From contig NZ_OX365700.1 in assembly GCF_947241125.1 (NCBI RefSeq), positions 682,001-746,000 on the forward strand: 64,000 bases of DNA, given 5' to 3'. Numbering within the stretch: position 1 is the first letter of the stretch; each line of letters opens with the position of its first letter. The position numbers and the translations under genes are program-made. The DNA comes from Nitrospira tepida (lineage in GTDB: Bacteria; Nitrospirota; Nitrospiria; Nitrospirales; Nitrospiraceae). Below, piece by piece: positions 18,442 through 26,050 of the stretch. Below the pieces are notes generated by a model. That model worked only from the letters and a program-made list of their open reading frames with translations. It was not told the DNA's origin and made no database searches.

Positions 18442-19608
18442 ATGACGGTTAAGGCCTTCAAGACTTGGCACCTCGTCCACAAGTGGACGAGCCTGATCTG
18501 CACCGCCTTTCTGGTCCTGCTCTGTCTCACCGGGCTGCCGCTGGTCTTTCGAGACGAGCTGGCCGTCTGGCTGGGCGACGCCGTCGAGCCGCCCGAACAG
18601 GTTACGGCCACGGCGCCCGTCGTCCTCGATGGCTTGATTCAGGACGCCCGGGCCAGACGGCCGCAGGAGCATATAAAATTGCTGATACGGGACGACGAAG
18701 ATCCCGCGTGGTTCGTCTCCTTGGGCGAGACGCCCGAGGCGCAGGACAACAGCGCGCTCTTCATGTACGACGCCCGCACGGGGGCGTTTCTGCACGCACT
18801 CCCGGTCAACGAGGGCCTGCTCAATCTGCTCTTCAAGCTCCACGTCGAACTGCTGGCCGGCCTGCCGGGAACCTTGTTCCTGGGAGCCATGGGCCTCTTG
18901 TTCGTTGCCTCCGTCGTGTCCGGCGTCGTGGTATATGGGCCGTTCATGCGCAAGCTGCCGTTTGGGACGGTGCGGCGGGAGAGAAGCCCCAGGCTCTGGT
19001 GGCTGGACATCCACAACCTGCTCGGAATCGTGACCGTGGTCTGGGCGTTCGTCGTCGGTTTCACGGGCGTGGTGAATACCTTGGACCGCCCGCTCTTGGC
19101 CTATTGGCAGATGACGGACATCGCCGGGATGGTCGCGCCCTGGGAAGACCGGCCACCTCCGGCGGTGATGAGGCCGGTGGATGAGATCGTCCGGACGGCG
19201 GAGGCAGCGGCTCCGGAGATGATCGTCCGCTTCATCGCCTTTCCCGGCACCCCGTTCGGAGGTCCGCACCATTATATGGCGTTCATGCGTGGGCAGACGC
19301 CCTTGACCTCGCGGTTGCTGACGCCGCTCTTGATCGACGCTGAAACGGCGCAGGTGAGCGATAGCAGGCATCTGCCCTGGTATCTGACAGCCTTGCTGCT
19401 GTCGCAGCCGCTCCATTTCGGCGACTACGGCGGCCTGCCCCTCAAGATCCTGTGGGCGCTGCTGGACGTCATCACGATCGTCGTGCTGCTCAGCGGGCTC
19501 TATCTGTGGTGGCGGAAGCGGCGGATGTCGGTGGAGCAACTCCTGGCTGAAACCGATCCCAACGGTGCCGTAATGATGGGGGCGTCGCCAGGCCAGGTGA
19601 TCCGATGA
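18442..19608 (+). CDS. PepSY-associated transmembrane protein (possible ferrisiderophore reductase)
   Basis: 388-residue inner-membrane protein of the PepSY_TM (PiuB/FoxB-like) family. Membrane segments are visible near the N-terminus (LICTAFLVLLCLTGLPLVF), in the middle (LFLGAMGLLFVASVVSGVVV and LLGIVTVVWAFVVGFTGVVN) and near the C-terminus (WALLDVITIVVLLSGLYLWW). Paired histidines occur on or near the helices (FKLHVELLAG, WWLDIHNLLG). Some family members reduce ferric siderophores at the periplasmic face; that role is inferred from family and position after the receptor. The stop overlaps the next start (ATGA), which indicates translational coupling. Confidence 0.88.
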   Translation: MTVKAFKTWHLVHKWTSLICTAFLVLLCLTGLPLVFRDELAVWLGDAVEPPEQVTATAPVVLDGLIQDARARRPQEHIKLLIRDDEDPAWFVSLGETPEAQDNSALFMYDARTGAFLHALPVNEGLLNLLFKLHVELLAGLPGTLFLGAMGLLFVASVVSGVVVYGPFMRKLPFGTVRRERSPRLWWLDIHNLLGIVTVVWAFVVGFTGVVNTLDRPLLAYWQMTDIAGMVAPWEDRPPPAVMRPVDEIVRTAEAAAPEMIVRFIAFPGTPFGGPHHYMAFMRGQTPLTSRLLTPLLIDAETAQVSDSRHLPWYLTALLLSQPLHFGDYGGLPLKILWALLDVITIVVLLSGLYLWWRKRRMSVEQLLAETDPNGAVMMGASPGQVIR

Positions 19609-19805
19609 GTCGGCCTCTTCCAGCCGGTCAAGTCTGGGGCATGCCGGTCGCTCTGGCCGCGGTGAGCGCGGTCGGGCTGATTTCCGCGTTGTTGGGAGAC
19701 GGGGTCTGGGATGCGTTGTCTTGGCTCGCGCTTGGCACGCCGATCGCCGTCAGCCTGTGGTTCGGTCTGTCATGCCTATGCCGGACGAGCCGGAGTTTCC
19801 ACTGA
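19605..19805 (+). CDS. Small membrane protein coupled to the PepSY gene
   Basis: 66 residues with two likely membrane helices (MPVALAAVSAVGLISALLG and WLALGTPIAVSLWFGLSCL). Its ATG overlaps the stop of the PepSY gene as ATGA. I do not recognise a named family. Small hydrophobic partners after PepSY proteins are common in siderophore operons, so it may stabilise or assist that protein. Confidence 0.65.
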   Translation: MSRPLPAGQVWGMPVALAAVSAVGLISALLGDGVWDALSWLALGTPIAVSLWFGLSCLCRTSRSFH

Positions 19806-19864
19806 AGCCCGATCGCGTTCTCCGCTTGATGAGGCGGCCGACCTGATAGCAGGCGGTCGAGCGG

Positions 19865-20209
19865 CTACCGGCCCTGGACGCCGCTCACGTTGCGGAGCGC
19901 ATCGCCGACGGTCAAGGCCCGTTGATCCTCGATGAGCTGGCGGTTGATGACCTGGGACGATCCCGGAATATCGCGGACCGGGGTATTTGGATCGCGCGAG
20001 TTGACCGACACACAGGGTTCGACATAGCCCCTGTCCCGACTGGCCGCCTGACAACGCTGGTCGGGAAAAGCGGCCGGCTGCCGCTCCTCAGCAGCCAAGG
20101 TCTGCTGAGGGGGTCGCTCATTCGTGGCCGTGCAGCCGGCTAGGCCCAGCGACAGGATCACGACAGATGACGTGAGTGACAGAGCGAGTGGCAGAGATGG
20201 ATGTGGCAT
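19865..20209 (-). CDS. Lipoprotein carrying only a fragment of a TonB-receptor plug domain
   Basis: 114 residues. The start has a good site (gaggaggga, on the minus strand). The signal peptide ends in a perfect lipobox, LGLAGC, so it should be lipid-anchored. The C-terminal half, TPVRDIPGSSQVINRQLIED followed by DALRNVSGVQG, matches the first part of the plug of siderophore receptors; compare VPQSVEVVTQKVIQDQ and DALRNVSG in this window. It then stops, with no barrel. No TonB-box-like motif is visible. It is either a receptor cut short after gaining a lipobox, or a genuine plug-only protein. Clean start, signal and stop argue that it is expressed. It converges on the small membrane protein gene, which ends 59 bases away. 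Confidence 0.7.
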   Translation of the reverse strand: MPHPSLPLALSLTSSVVILSLGLAGCTATNERPPQQTLAAEERQPAAFPDQRCQAASRDRGYVEPCVSVNSRDPNTPVRDIPGSSQVINRQLIEDQRALTVGDALRNVSGVQGR

Positions 20210-20522
20210 GGTCCCTCCTCGAAAAAGCCAGGGGGATGATGAATACAGGTATCCTGGCAGACGCTCCGACGGTGAGTCAATCATGCTCGGAAGCCTTACG
20301 GCGCGCCGATCTCGACCCTTCCTCAGACATTGAGGATCCGCGGTCGCGACCGGTCGCCTCGCTTGTTGTGCCTCTATTGGTCTCGTAGCTCCTTGATTCG
20401 GCCCCACCGAGCAAAAATATTGCCCACCACAGGTTGGGTTTTTCCCGTTCCATACGTCTTCCAACCGAACAGGGGGGAGTTTCAGGGTCAGGTCTTGCGT
20501 CGCGATATGCCAGGGCTCTACC
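20210..20522. other. Gap between plug lipoprotein and toxin gene
   Basis: No convincing gene on either strand. The first roughly 80 bases should hold the promoter of the minus-strand lipoprotein; a TTGACT hexamer reads on the minus strand near 20280. The rest looks like decayed sequence leading into a receptor-tail relic that starts at 20523. Confidence 0.4.
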
Positions 20523-20570
20523 GGCGCCCCGTTCACTCTCCTCGGCTCGCTTGAGCAGGAGCTGTATTAA
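20523..20570 (+). pseudogene. Relic of a TonB receptor 3' end
   Basis: Reads GAPFTLLGSLEQELY then a TAA stop. This is the signature end of siderophore receptors in this window (GAPLTFLGSIKLEFY, GVPFTVLGSIRLEFY). No matching barrel sequence is found upstream in the same frame. It is a leftover of a deleted receptor gene and lies 47 bases from the end of the VapC-type toxin gene. Confidence 0.65.
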
Positions 20571-20617
20571 TCGGTGGAGCCGGGCTCAGCCCTGTGCAGC
20601 GCTGTCAACGCAACGGA

Positions 20618-21052
20618 TCATGCAAACGGGTCGCGCGTCTCAAGAAACGGAAACTTCTTGAAATCGGCATCCATGGTGTAGAGCCGTCGCACATCGTGCT
20701 GCCGTAGGAGGGTCGCCACGTGCGCGTCCGGAACGAGATTGCCTCGCGCCTTCAGGTGTCCGGTCGCTTCCCGATACACCTGGAGAAAACCATCCTCTTC
20801 TGCCAGGACGCGCACATGCGGGTACGCCAAAAGGGCTTCGATGTTGCCCAATGCCTCATCGGGCGACAACGGGTTACGGAAGATACGCGGGTGGGTTGCG
20901 ATTCGAAGGTACGCCATCAGCACGGGCCAGGTGAGACAGAATGGTTCAGGGTCCGCAGTTCGACGCGTCAGAAATTCACGCGCCGCCTCGTGATGCGGAC
21001 TGGTTTGATCGGAGGCGTACAGCAGAATGTTGACGTCGATCGAGTCGCTCAC
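20618..21052 (-). CDS. vapC: VapC-family PIN-domain ribonuclease toxin
   Basis: 144 residues. Typical PIN toxin of the type II VapBC class, an endoribonuclease acting on RNA in the cytosol. Acidic active-site residues sit in SIDVNILLYASD near the start, in NLVPDAHVATLL, and in MDADFKKFP near the end. The central LTWPVLMAYLRIATHPRIF is characteristic of one VapC subfamily. The start overlaps the stop of the upstream antitoxin gene by 4 bases, the usual coupling for such pairs. It appears intact. Confidence 0.9.
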   Translation of the reverse strand: MSDSIDVNILLYASDQTSPHHEAAREFLTRRTADPEPFCLTWPVLMAYLRIATHPRIFRNPLSPDEALGNIEALLAYPHVRVLAEEDGFLQVYREATGHLKARGNLVPDAHVATLLRQHDVRRLYTMDADFKKFPFLETRDPFA

Positions 21053-21288
21053 GGCCTCTCGTCATCAAGGATTGCGTACAGATGGTCCTTGTCATCGAGA
21101 TCGAGCTGCGCTCGCATTGGCTTGGCCGTCCATTTCAGCTCCCTCTTCCCGTGCTTGCGTGTTCGGCGGGCCAACGCCTCCGCAAGCAGATGGGAGACGA
21201 CTTGTCCCAAGGAACGCTTCTCGCTTTTTTGAAGCGCCTTGAGCTCCTTGAGAATGGGGGTGTCAATGTCGAGCGTCGTTCGCGCCAT
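21049..21288 (-). CDS. vapB: VapB-type antitoxin (ribbon-helix-helix)
   Basis: 79 residues. The N-terminus (ARTTLDIDTPILKELKALQK) resembles a ribbon-helix-helix DNA-binding fold, and the C-terminal tail (LDLDDKDHLYAILDDERP) would wrap and inhibit the toxin. It is encoded just before the PIN toxin on the same strand with a 4-base overlap. Such antitoxins also repress their own operon. The pair lies between relics of a receptor tail and of a small lipoprotein gene, so it probably arrived by insertion. Confidence 0.85.
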   Translation of the reverse strand: MARTTLDIDTPILKELKALQKSEKRSLGQVVSHLLAEALARRTRKHGKRELKWTAKPMRAQLDLDDKDHLYAILDDERP

Positions 21289-21390
21289 GATGCGTTGATG
21301 CTATCTCCTCACGCATCACATGTCAAATACTGGAACCGTGACCTCCGACTTTTGACAAGAGACCACGTCCGAGACTGAGTCCCAGAGCCG

Positions 21391-21500
21391 ACTGGGAGCG
21401 CTGCACGGCCGAGGTGCTGGCCGGCGTGGAACACCAGAACGACACGATGGCGGGCGGCATCAACCTCTCCGGCTGCATGCAGTCGAAGGGCTACCGCTGA
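21391..21500 (+). pseudogene. 3' relic of the small lipoprotein gene
   Basis: In one frame the sequence reads DWERCTAEVLAGVEHQNDT then MAGGINLSGCMQSKGYR and a TGA stop. It closely matches the middle of the 92-residue lipoprotein at 13725 (DWEVCKAEVLSGVEHQKET, NLSGCMKSKGY). The signal peptide and lipobox are missing. Its position just upstream of an ECF sigma gene is the same as that of the intact copy, which supports duplication of the unit and later disruption. Confidence 0.75.
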
Positions 21501-21577
21501 ATCGAGGGTCCTCCACCGCCCTCTCCGGCCCTCCAATGTGGAGAGACCGGTCCCTGGCCGATGTTTTCTATTCCGGC

Positions 21578-21611
21578 GGATGAACATTCCCGCTCCCCCT
21601 GTCCTGTGATA
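21578..21611 (+). promoter_or_regulatory. Second copy of the GAACATTC/GTGATA promoter-like element
   Basis: GGATGAACATTCC (21578-21590) followed by GTGATA (21606-21611). The distance from GAAC to GTGATA is 20 bases, exactly as at 14160-14189. The sigma-factor ATG chosen here begins only 12 bases after the second box, so a transcript from this promoter would have a very short leader. Confidence 0.45.
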
Positions 21612-21623
21612 CGGTCTGCGGCC

Positions 21624-22163
21624 ATGAGTACGGAGGAATCGACCGCCTGGCCGGAATCGCCACAACGTTCTCTGCTGGAGACCTTCCGGCTGTGCGGCGG
21701 CGAGTTGCAGCGATTTCTCGCTCGCCGCCTGGGATGTCCCGATACCGCCGCTGATCTGGTCCAGGAAACCTTTGTGCGGCTCGCACAACTGCCGCCGGCG
21801 CAGCAGCCCGATAATCCTCGCGCGTTTCTGTTCCGGGTCGCCGCCAATCTCGCCGTGGATCACCAGCGCCGGTTGCGCTATGCCGCCCGCTACGAGGTAT
21901 GGGACGAGGCGGGCATCGAGACGGCCGATGAGCGTCCCTCGGCCGAAGCCGAAGTCTTGAGCAAAGAGCAGGTCGGGCGGCTGCACCGGGCCATCGCCGA
22001 GCTGCCGCCCAAGTGCCGCGACGTGTTCATCCTTCACAAGTTCCACCATCTGAGCTATGCGGACGTGGCGAAGCGGCTCGGCATCACCAAGAGCACCGTG
22101 GTCAAACATATGATCAAAGCGCTGGACTATTGCCGGCGGCGCGTTGAGGAGGAGCCGCTGTGA
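21624..22163 (+). CDS. FecI-family ECF sigma factor (unit 4)
   Basis: 179-residue ECF sigma factor. Region 2 has TAADLVQETFVRL and region 4 has SYADVAKRLGITKSTVVKH. I chose the ATG at 21624 (MSTEESTAWPESPQRSLLE). A longer in-frame start at 21561 would run through the conserved promoter-like element, so it is unlikely. The unit continues with a FecR-type gene, a receptor and then the siderophore biosynthesis operon, so this factor may tune production and uptake together. Confidence 0.93.
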   Translation: MSTEESTAWPESPQRSLLETFRLCGGELQRFLARRLGCPDTAADLVQETFVRLAQLPPAQQPDNPRAFLFRVAANLAVDHQRRLRYAARYEVWDEAGIETADERPSAEAEVLSKEQVGRLHRAIAELPPKCRDVFILHKFHHLSYADVAKRLGITKSTVVKHMIKALDYCRRRVEEEPL

Positions 22164-22245
22164 GGAGGCCGGCGTCCTGGATGCGAAAGCCGCCCGGTTC
22201 GTCGTTCATAATAGCAGGTGACAGGACGGCGGCCGGATCATTACC

Positions 22246-23271
22246 ATGACCCTCGCCATGACCGACAGGTCTCGGGAGACGCCCGCGGAGGCGGCGACAC
22301 GGTGGCTCGTGTTGTTGCAAGCCGACGACGCCAGAGCCGAACACCGGCGGGAATTCGCCGAATGGCTCGCCGCCGATCCGGCTCACCGGCTGGCGTATCG
22401 GGAGGCCGAGCGGTTCTGGGACCAGCTCGACGTCCTCCCCGAGCCGGACATTCAGGCGATGGGCGCGCTGCTGTCGCCTCGTGCCTCGGGCCCCGACAGG
22501 GCGGGCGCCGCAGCCCCACGGCGCGTCGGCTGGGTTGGCGCGTGGCGGCGGGCTGCCCTGCTCAGCGCTGCCGCCGCCTTGGCGGCCCTGTGTCTGGTGA
22601 GCCTGATCCAAACCTGGCATCTCGGAGCGGACTACCGCACGGCCACCGGCGAACAGCGGTCCGTCACGCTGAACGACGGATCGACGGTCCATCTCAATAC
22701 CGCCACGGCCCTGTCGGTGGAGATTACCCCGGCCGCCCGCCGGTTGGTCCTGCACGAAGGCGAAGCCTTCTTTTCCGTTGCGCCGGATACCCGGCGTCCC
22801 TTCGAGGTCGTGGCGGGGGGCGGCACGATTCGCGCCCTGGGGACGGCGTTCAATGTGCGAGCCGATGGAGGGCAGGTCGTCGTGACGGTCACCGAGCATG
22901 CCGTCCGCGTTATCGGCCATCGCGCAGCGGTTGACGTGCCGGAAGGCCGGCGTCTCTCGTACGGGTCGGCCGGCTCGTTCAGCCTTGTCGAGACGGCGGA
23001 TCTCGACCGAGCGCTCGCCTGGCGGCGCCATCGCCTTGTCTTCGAGCATCAGCCGCTGGCCGAGGTCATTGCGGAGGTAAACCGATACCGCCGCGGGTGG
23101 ATCGTGCTGCGTGACCCATCCCTGCAACGGCTTCCCGTGACGGCCGTCTTCGATATCCGCAGGACCCAACAGGCGCTCCAGACCATCGAAGAAACCCTTC
23201 CGATCCGAACGGTGGCCGTCACCGACCGGCTGGTGCTGCTGTCGCGTAAGACCGGGCCGTCTTCCCCCTGA
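22246..23271 (+). CDS. FecR-type anti-sigma/signal transducer (unit 4)
   Basis: 341 residues. N-terminal DUF4880 region (EAATRWLVLLQADDARAEHR). Membrane helix near residue 110 (AALLSAAAALAALCLVSLIQ). FecR domain with VTLNDGSTVHLNTATALS and VVAGGGTIRALGTAFNV. The C-terminus has WRRHRLVFEHQPLAEVIAEV and LPVTAVFDIRRTQQAL. The WxRG position again shows WRRH, as in unit 3, which fits descent of units 3 and 4 from one ancestor. An alternative ATG at 22258 is possible; neither has a clear ribosome-binding site. Confidence 0.92.
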   Translation: MTLAMTDRSRETPAEAATRWLVLLQADDARAEHRREFAEWLAADPAHRLAYREAERFWDQLDVLPEPDIQAMGALLSPRASGPDRAGAAAPRRVGWVGAWRRAALLSAAAALAALCLVSLIQTWHLGADYRTATGEQRSVTLNDGSTVHLNTATALSVEITPAARRLVLHEGEAFFSVAPDTRRPFEVVAGGGTIRALGTAFNVRADGGQVVVTVTEHAVRVIGHRAAVDVPEGRRLSYGSAGSFSLVETADLDRALAWRRHRLVFEHQPLAEVIAEVNRYRRGWIVLRDPSLQRLPVTAVFDIRRTQQALQTIEETLPIRTVAVTDRLVLLSRKTGPSSP

Positions 23272-23430
23272 GCCCGGGCGTGGGGCCGCTTTCGCATCAC
23301 GCCTCAGCCCTCCGCGGCCCTTCACAATCTTTCACACAAATCTTTTCACGCGACTAGACCTCACGGCGGCGCAGTTCGTCGTATCAGGAGAGACGGCGAG
23401 CTGTGTTTCACATACCGGAGGGTCTGTCGC

Positions 23431-25875
23431 ATGGCGCATCGGAGCCGTTTGGTCTTCATCAGTTTCCTGCTGGGCCTCGTCGTTCATGCCGGGTTCGCTT
23501 TGGAGACATCCGCTCAGCAACGTATACCCTTCAACATTCCGCCGCAGTCCTTGTCCTCGGCGCTGCTTCAGTTCTCGGAAACTGCGAATGTGGAATTGCT
23601 GGTAGACGCCTCGCTCACCAGCGCGCGCGAAAGTCCGGGGGTGACGGGAACGTATACGGCGGAAGAGGCGCTGAGCGCCCTCCTGGCAGGCACGGGTCTC
23701 ACCCATCGATTCACAAGCGGCGGAGCCGTAACCCTCGTGGAAGCGCCGGCCATGCCGGTGGCCCCGTCCGCTGCGCCGCCTGAAGGTCCGTCCGGCCTGT
23801 CGCCTCGCGCGGACGGGACGACGGGAAAACCGGTCAAGCTACCGGAAGTGCTGGTCAAAGACGTCCGTGAACGAGAGGATGCCGCCTCCTATGTGGCGGA
23901 GGAGACGAGCACTTCGACCAAGAGCGACACGCCGCTCATCGAGACCCCGCAGTCCATCACCGTGATCACGCGCGAACGGATGAACGCCCAGGAAGTCAAT
24001 ACCATCGCGGAAGCCTTGCGCTACACGGCCGGCGTCCAGGGCGAGCCGTTCGGATTCGAGCCGCGGTTCACCTTCCTGCGGTTCCGCGGATTCGACGCGA
24101 CGCAGAACGGATTGTTCAAGGACGGGCTCCAGCTCCGCAATCCGGGCTTCGCGGTCAGTTACAACCTCGAGCCCTACGGCGCCGAGCGGATCGACGTGCT
24201 CCGCGGGCCGGCCTCCTTCCTCTACGGACAGGGCAGCCCCGGCGGTTTGTTGAACTACATCACGAAGCGGCCGACGGGACAGACGTTCCATGAACTGCAA
24301 TTCCTGACCGGCAGTTTCAGCCGGTACGAAGGCCGGCTCGATCTCGGCGGCCGGGTCAACGACAGCGACGCGCTCGCGTTCAGATTGACCGGCCTCTTCC
24401 GCGAAAGCGGCACGCAGATCGATCAGGTGCCGAACGATCGGATCTACATCGCGCCCGCGCTGACGTGGCGGGCGGCCCCCGGCACCAAGATCACGTTCTT
24501 TGCGCACTTTCAGAAAGATCAGCTCGGTTCCTCCCAGGCCTTGCCGGCCGAGGGCACGTTGCGGGTCAATCCCAACGGGAGCATTCCGGCCGCCCGGTTC
24601 ACGGGCTTCCCCGATATTGAAAAGCAAAACAGAACGGAATCATCGGTCGGGTATGAATTGCAGCATCGTCTGGCCACGGACTGGGATTTCGTCCAGAAGC
24701 TCCGCTACAGCATGACCGAACTCGACCTCATGAACATCTTCAGCAGCAGCTTCGGAGCGGACCGCCGCACTGTCGGGAGAGGCGCCTTCGGATCGCTCGG
24801 CACATTGAACGCGCTGGCCATTGACAACCAAGTGCACGGCCGATTCTCGACCGGGCCGTTCCAGCACCTGGTGCTGGGCGGCTTGGACTTCCAGCGGATC
24901 ACGGTGAAGTTGCGGCAAACGTTCGGCGCCGCCTCCGACATCGATATTTTCAACCGGTTCGATTACGGCGCGCCCTTTCCGTTGCCCTCCCTGTTCCTGG
25001 ACCAACACGTCACCCAATGGCAGACGGGTCTCTATCTGCAGGATCAGATCAAGTTCTACGACAAGTGGCTGCTGACCGTGGGCGGACGTCATGACTGGGC
25101 GAACAACGACACGCAGGACAACCTTACGCCGTCGGCCAGCCAGAGCCAGGACGACCGCAAAGCCACCGGCCGGGCGGCCTTGACGTACCTCTTCGATTTC
25201 GGGCTGGCGCCATACGTCAGCTATTCCACGTTCTTCCTGCCGTCGATCGGTCTGAACCAATCGGGGCAGCCCTTTTCGCCGGAGACCGGCCGGCAATATG
25301 AAGTCGGCATCAAGTACCAGCCCCCGGGGTCACGCAGCTTCTTCACCGCGGCGTTGTTCGACCTCACGAGAGAAAATTACGTGCAGACCGATCCGGGGAC
25401 GTTTCTCCCGGTGCAACGGGGCAAGGCGCGCTCGCGCGGGCTTGAACTGGAAGGACTGGCGAGCTTCGACTCGGGCATCGACCTGATCGCCAGCTATACG
25501 CTGCTCGACAATGAAGTGATGGAGAGCGCCGATCCGACCGAGAAGGGCAAGCGGCTGACCCAAACTCCCGCGCAGTTCGGCTCGCTCTGGGTCAAGTACA
25601 CGGTTCCGGACGGAACCTGGAAGGGGTTCGGGATCGGCGGCGGCGCGCGGTACACGGGGTATACCTATTCGGACGTCGCGAACCAGTTCAGAGTCCCGAG
25701 CTTCGTGGTCGGGGACGCGGTCATCGACTACACCTGGCGCCGCTATCGGTTCGCGCTGAATATCAGCAACATCTTCAATCATGACGCGTTTTCCTGCTTC
25801 GATCGCGGAGGGACCAATTTCTGCGTCTTCGGCGAACGCCGCACCGTGGTCGGGACAGTCGCCTACCGGTGGTGA
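23431..25875 (+). CDS. STN-domain TonB-dependent siderophore receptor (unit 4)
   Basis: 814-residue receptor directly upstream of the siderophore biosynthesis genes, so it is the best candidate for the receptor of the native siderophore. Signal peptide ends near LETSAQ. STN domain about 30-90 (FNIPPQSLSSALLQFSET). Linker with KLPEVLVKDVREREDA. Plug from about 170 (TPQSITVITRERMNAQ, LRFRGFDATQNG, VLRGPASFLYGQGSPGG). The barrel ends FGERRTVVGTVAYRW, and the late segment HDAFSCFDRGGTNFCVFG matches the C-terminal pattern of ferrichrome/ferrioxamine-type FhuA/FoxA relatives. The ATG follows ggagggtctgtcgc. This receptor is the only one of the six that does not end in a phenylalanine or F-Y. Confidence 0.95.
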   Translation: MAHRSRLVFISFLLGLVVHAGFALETSAQQRIPFNIPPQSLSSALLQFSETANVELLVDASLTSARESPGVTGTYTAEEALSALLAGTGLTHRFTSGGAVTLVEAPAMPVAPSAAPPEGPSGLSPRADGTTGKPVKLPEVLVKDVREREDAASYVAEETSTSTKSDTPLIETPQSITVITRERMNAQEVNTIAEALRYTAGVQGEPFGFEPRFTFLRFRGFDATQNGLFKDGLQLRNPGFAVSYNLEPYGAERIDVLRGPASFLYGQGSPGGLLNYITKRPTGQTFHELQFLTGSFSRYEGRLDLGGRVNDSDALAFRLTGLFRESGTQIDQVPNDRIYIAPALTWRAAPGTKITFFAHFQKDQLGSSQALPAEGTLRVNPNGSIPAARFTGFPDIEKQNRTESSVGYELQHRLATDWDFVQKLRYSMTELDLMNIFSSSFGADRRTVGRGAFGSLGTLNALAIDNQVHGRFSTGPFQHLVLGGLDFQRITVKLRQTFGAASDIDIFNRFDYGAPFPLPSLFLDQHVTQWQTGLYLQDQIKFYDKWLLTVGGRHDWANNDTQDNLTPSASQSQDDRKATGRAALTYLFDFGLAPYVSYSTFFLPSIGLNQSGQPFSPETGRQYEVGIKYQPPGSRSFFTAALFDLTRENYVQTDPGTFLPVQRGKARSRGLELEGLASFDSGIDLIASYTLLDNEVMESADPTEKGKRLTQTPAQFGSLWVKYTVPDGTWKGFGIGGGARYTGYTYSDVANQFRVPSFVVGDAVIDYTWRRYRFALNISNIFNHDAFSCFDRGGTNFCVFGERRTVVGTVAYRW

Positions 25876-25926
25876 GACCGTCAGCGCGGGGGTGAAGGGT
25901 TGCCTCGTCCCTCCTGCGTGTCAAGG

Positions 25927-25947
25927 CTCGGCGCGCATCGCGCCGAG
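25927..25947 (+). terminator. Strong hairpin after receptor of unit 4
   Basis: CTCGGCGCG-CAT-CGCGCCGAG forms a perfect 9-base-pair stem with a 3-base loop. No T-run follows, so it may be a Rho-type stop, a transcript-stabilising hairpin or a partial block before the biosynthesis genes. Confidence 0.4.
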
Positions 25948-26050
25948 CAGCCTTCGTCAGCTCTACGGCCCGAGACCTCGCGTCCAGAGCCCGGCATCGG
26001 CCTGCTGATGCCCGCCTGTTGCGGGCACCACAACTTGGAGTGAGGGACCT

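Noticed and set aside
15859-19539. 1226-residue minus-strand open frame
   Set aside because: It lies exactly opposite the unit 3 receptor and PepSY genes, both of which have clear domains. The translated product is rich in R, G, P, H and D without any motif, as expected for a shadow frame.
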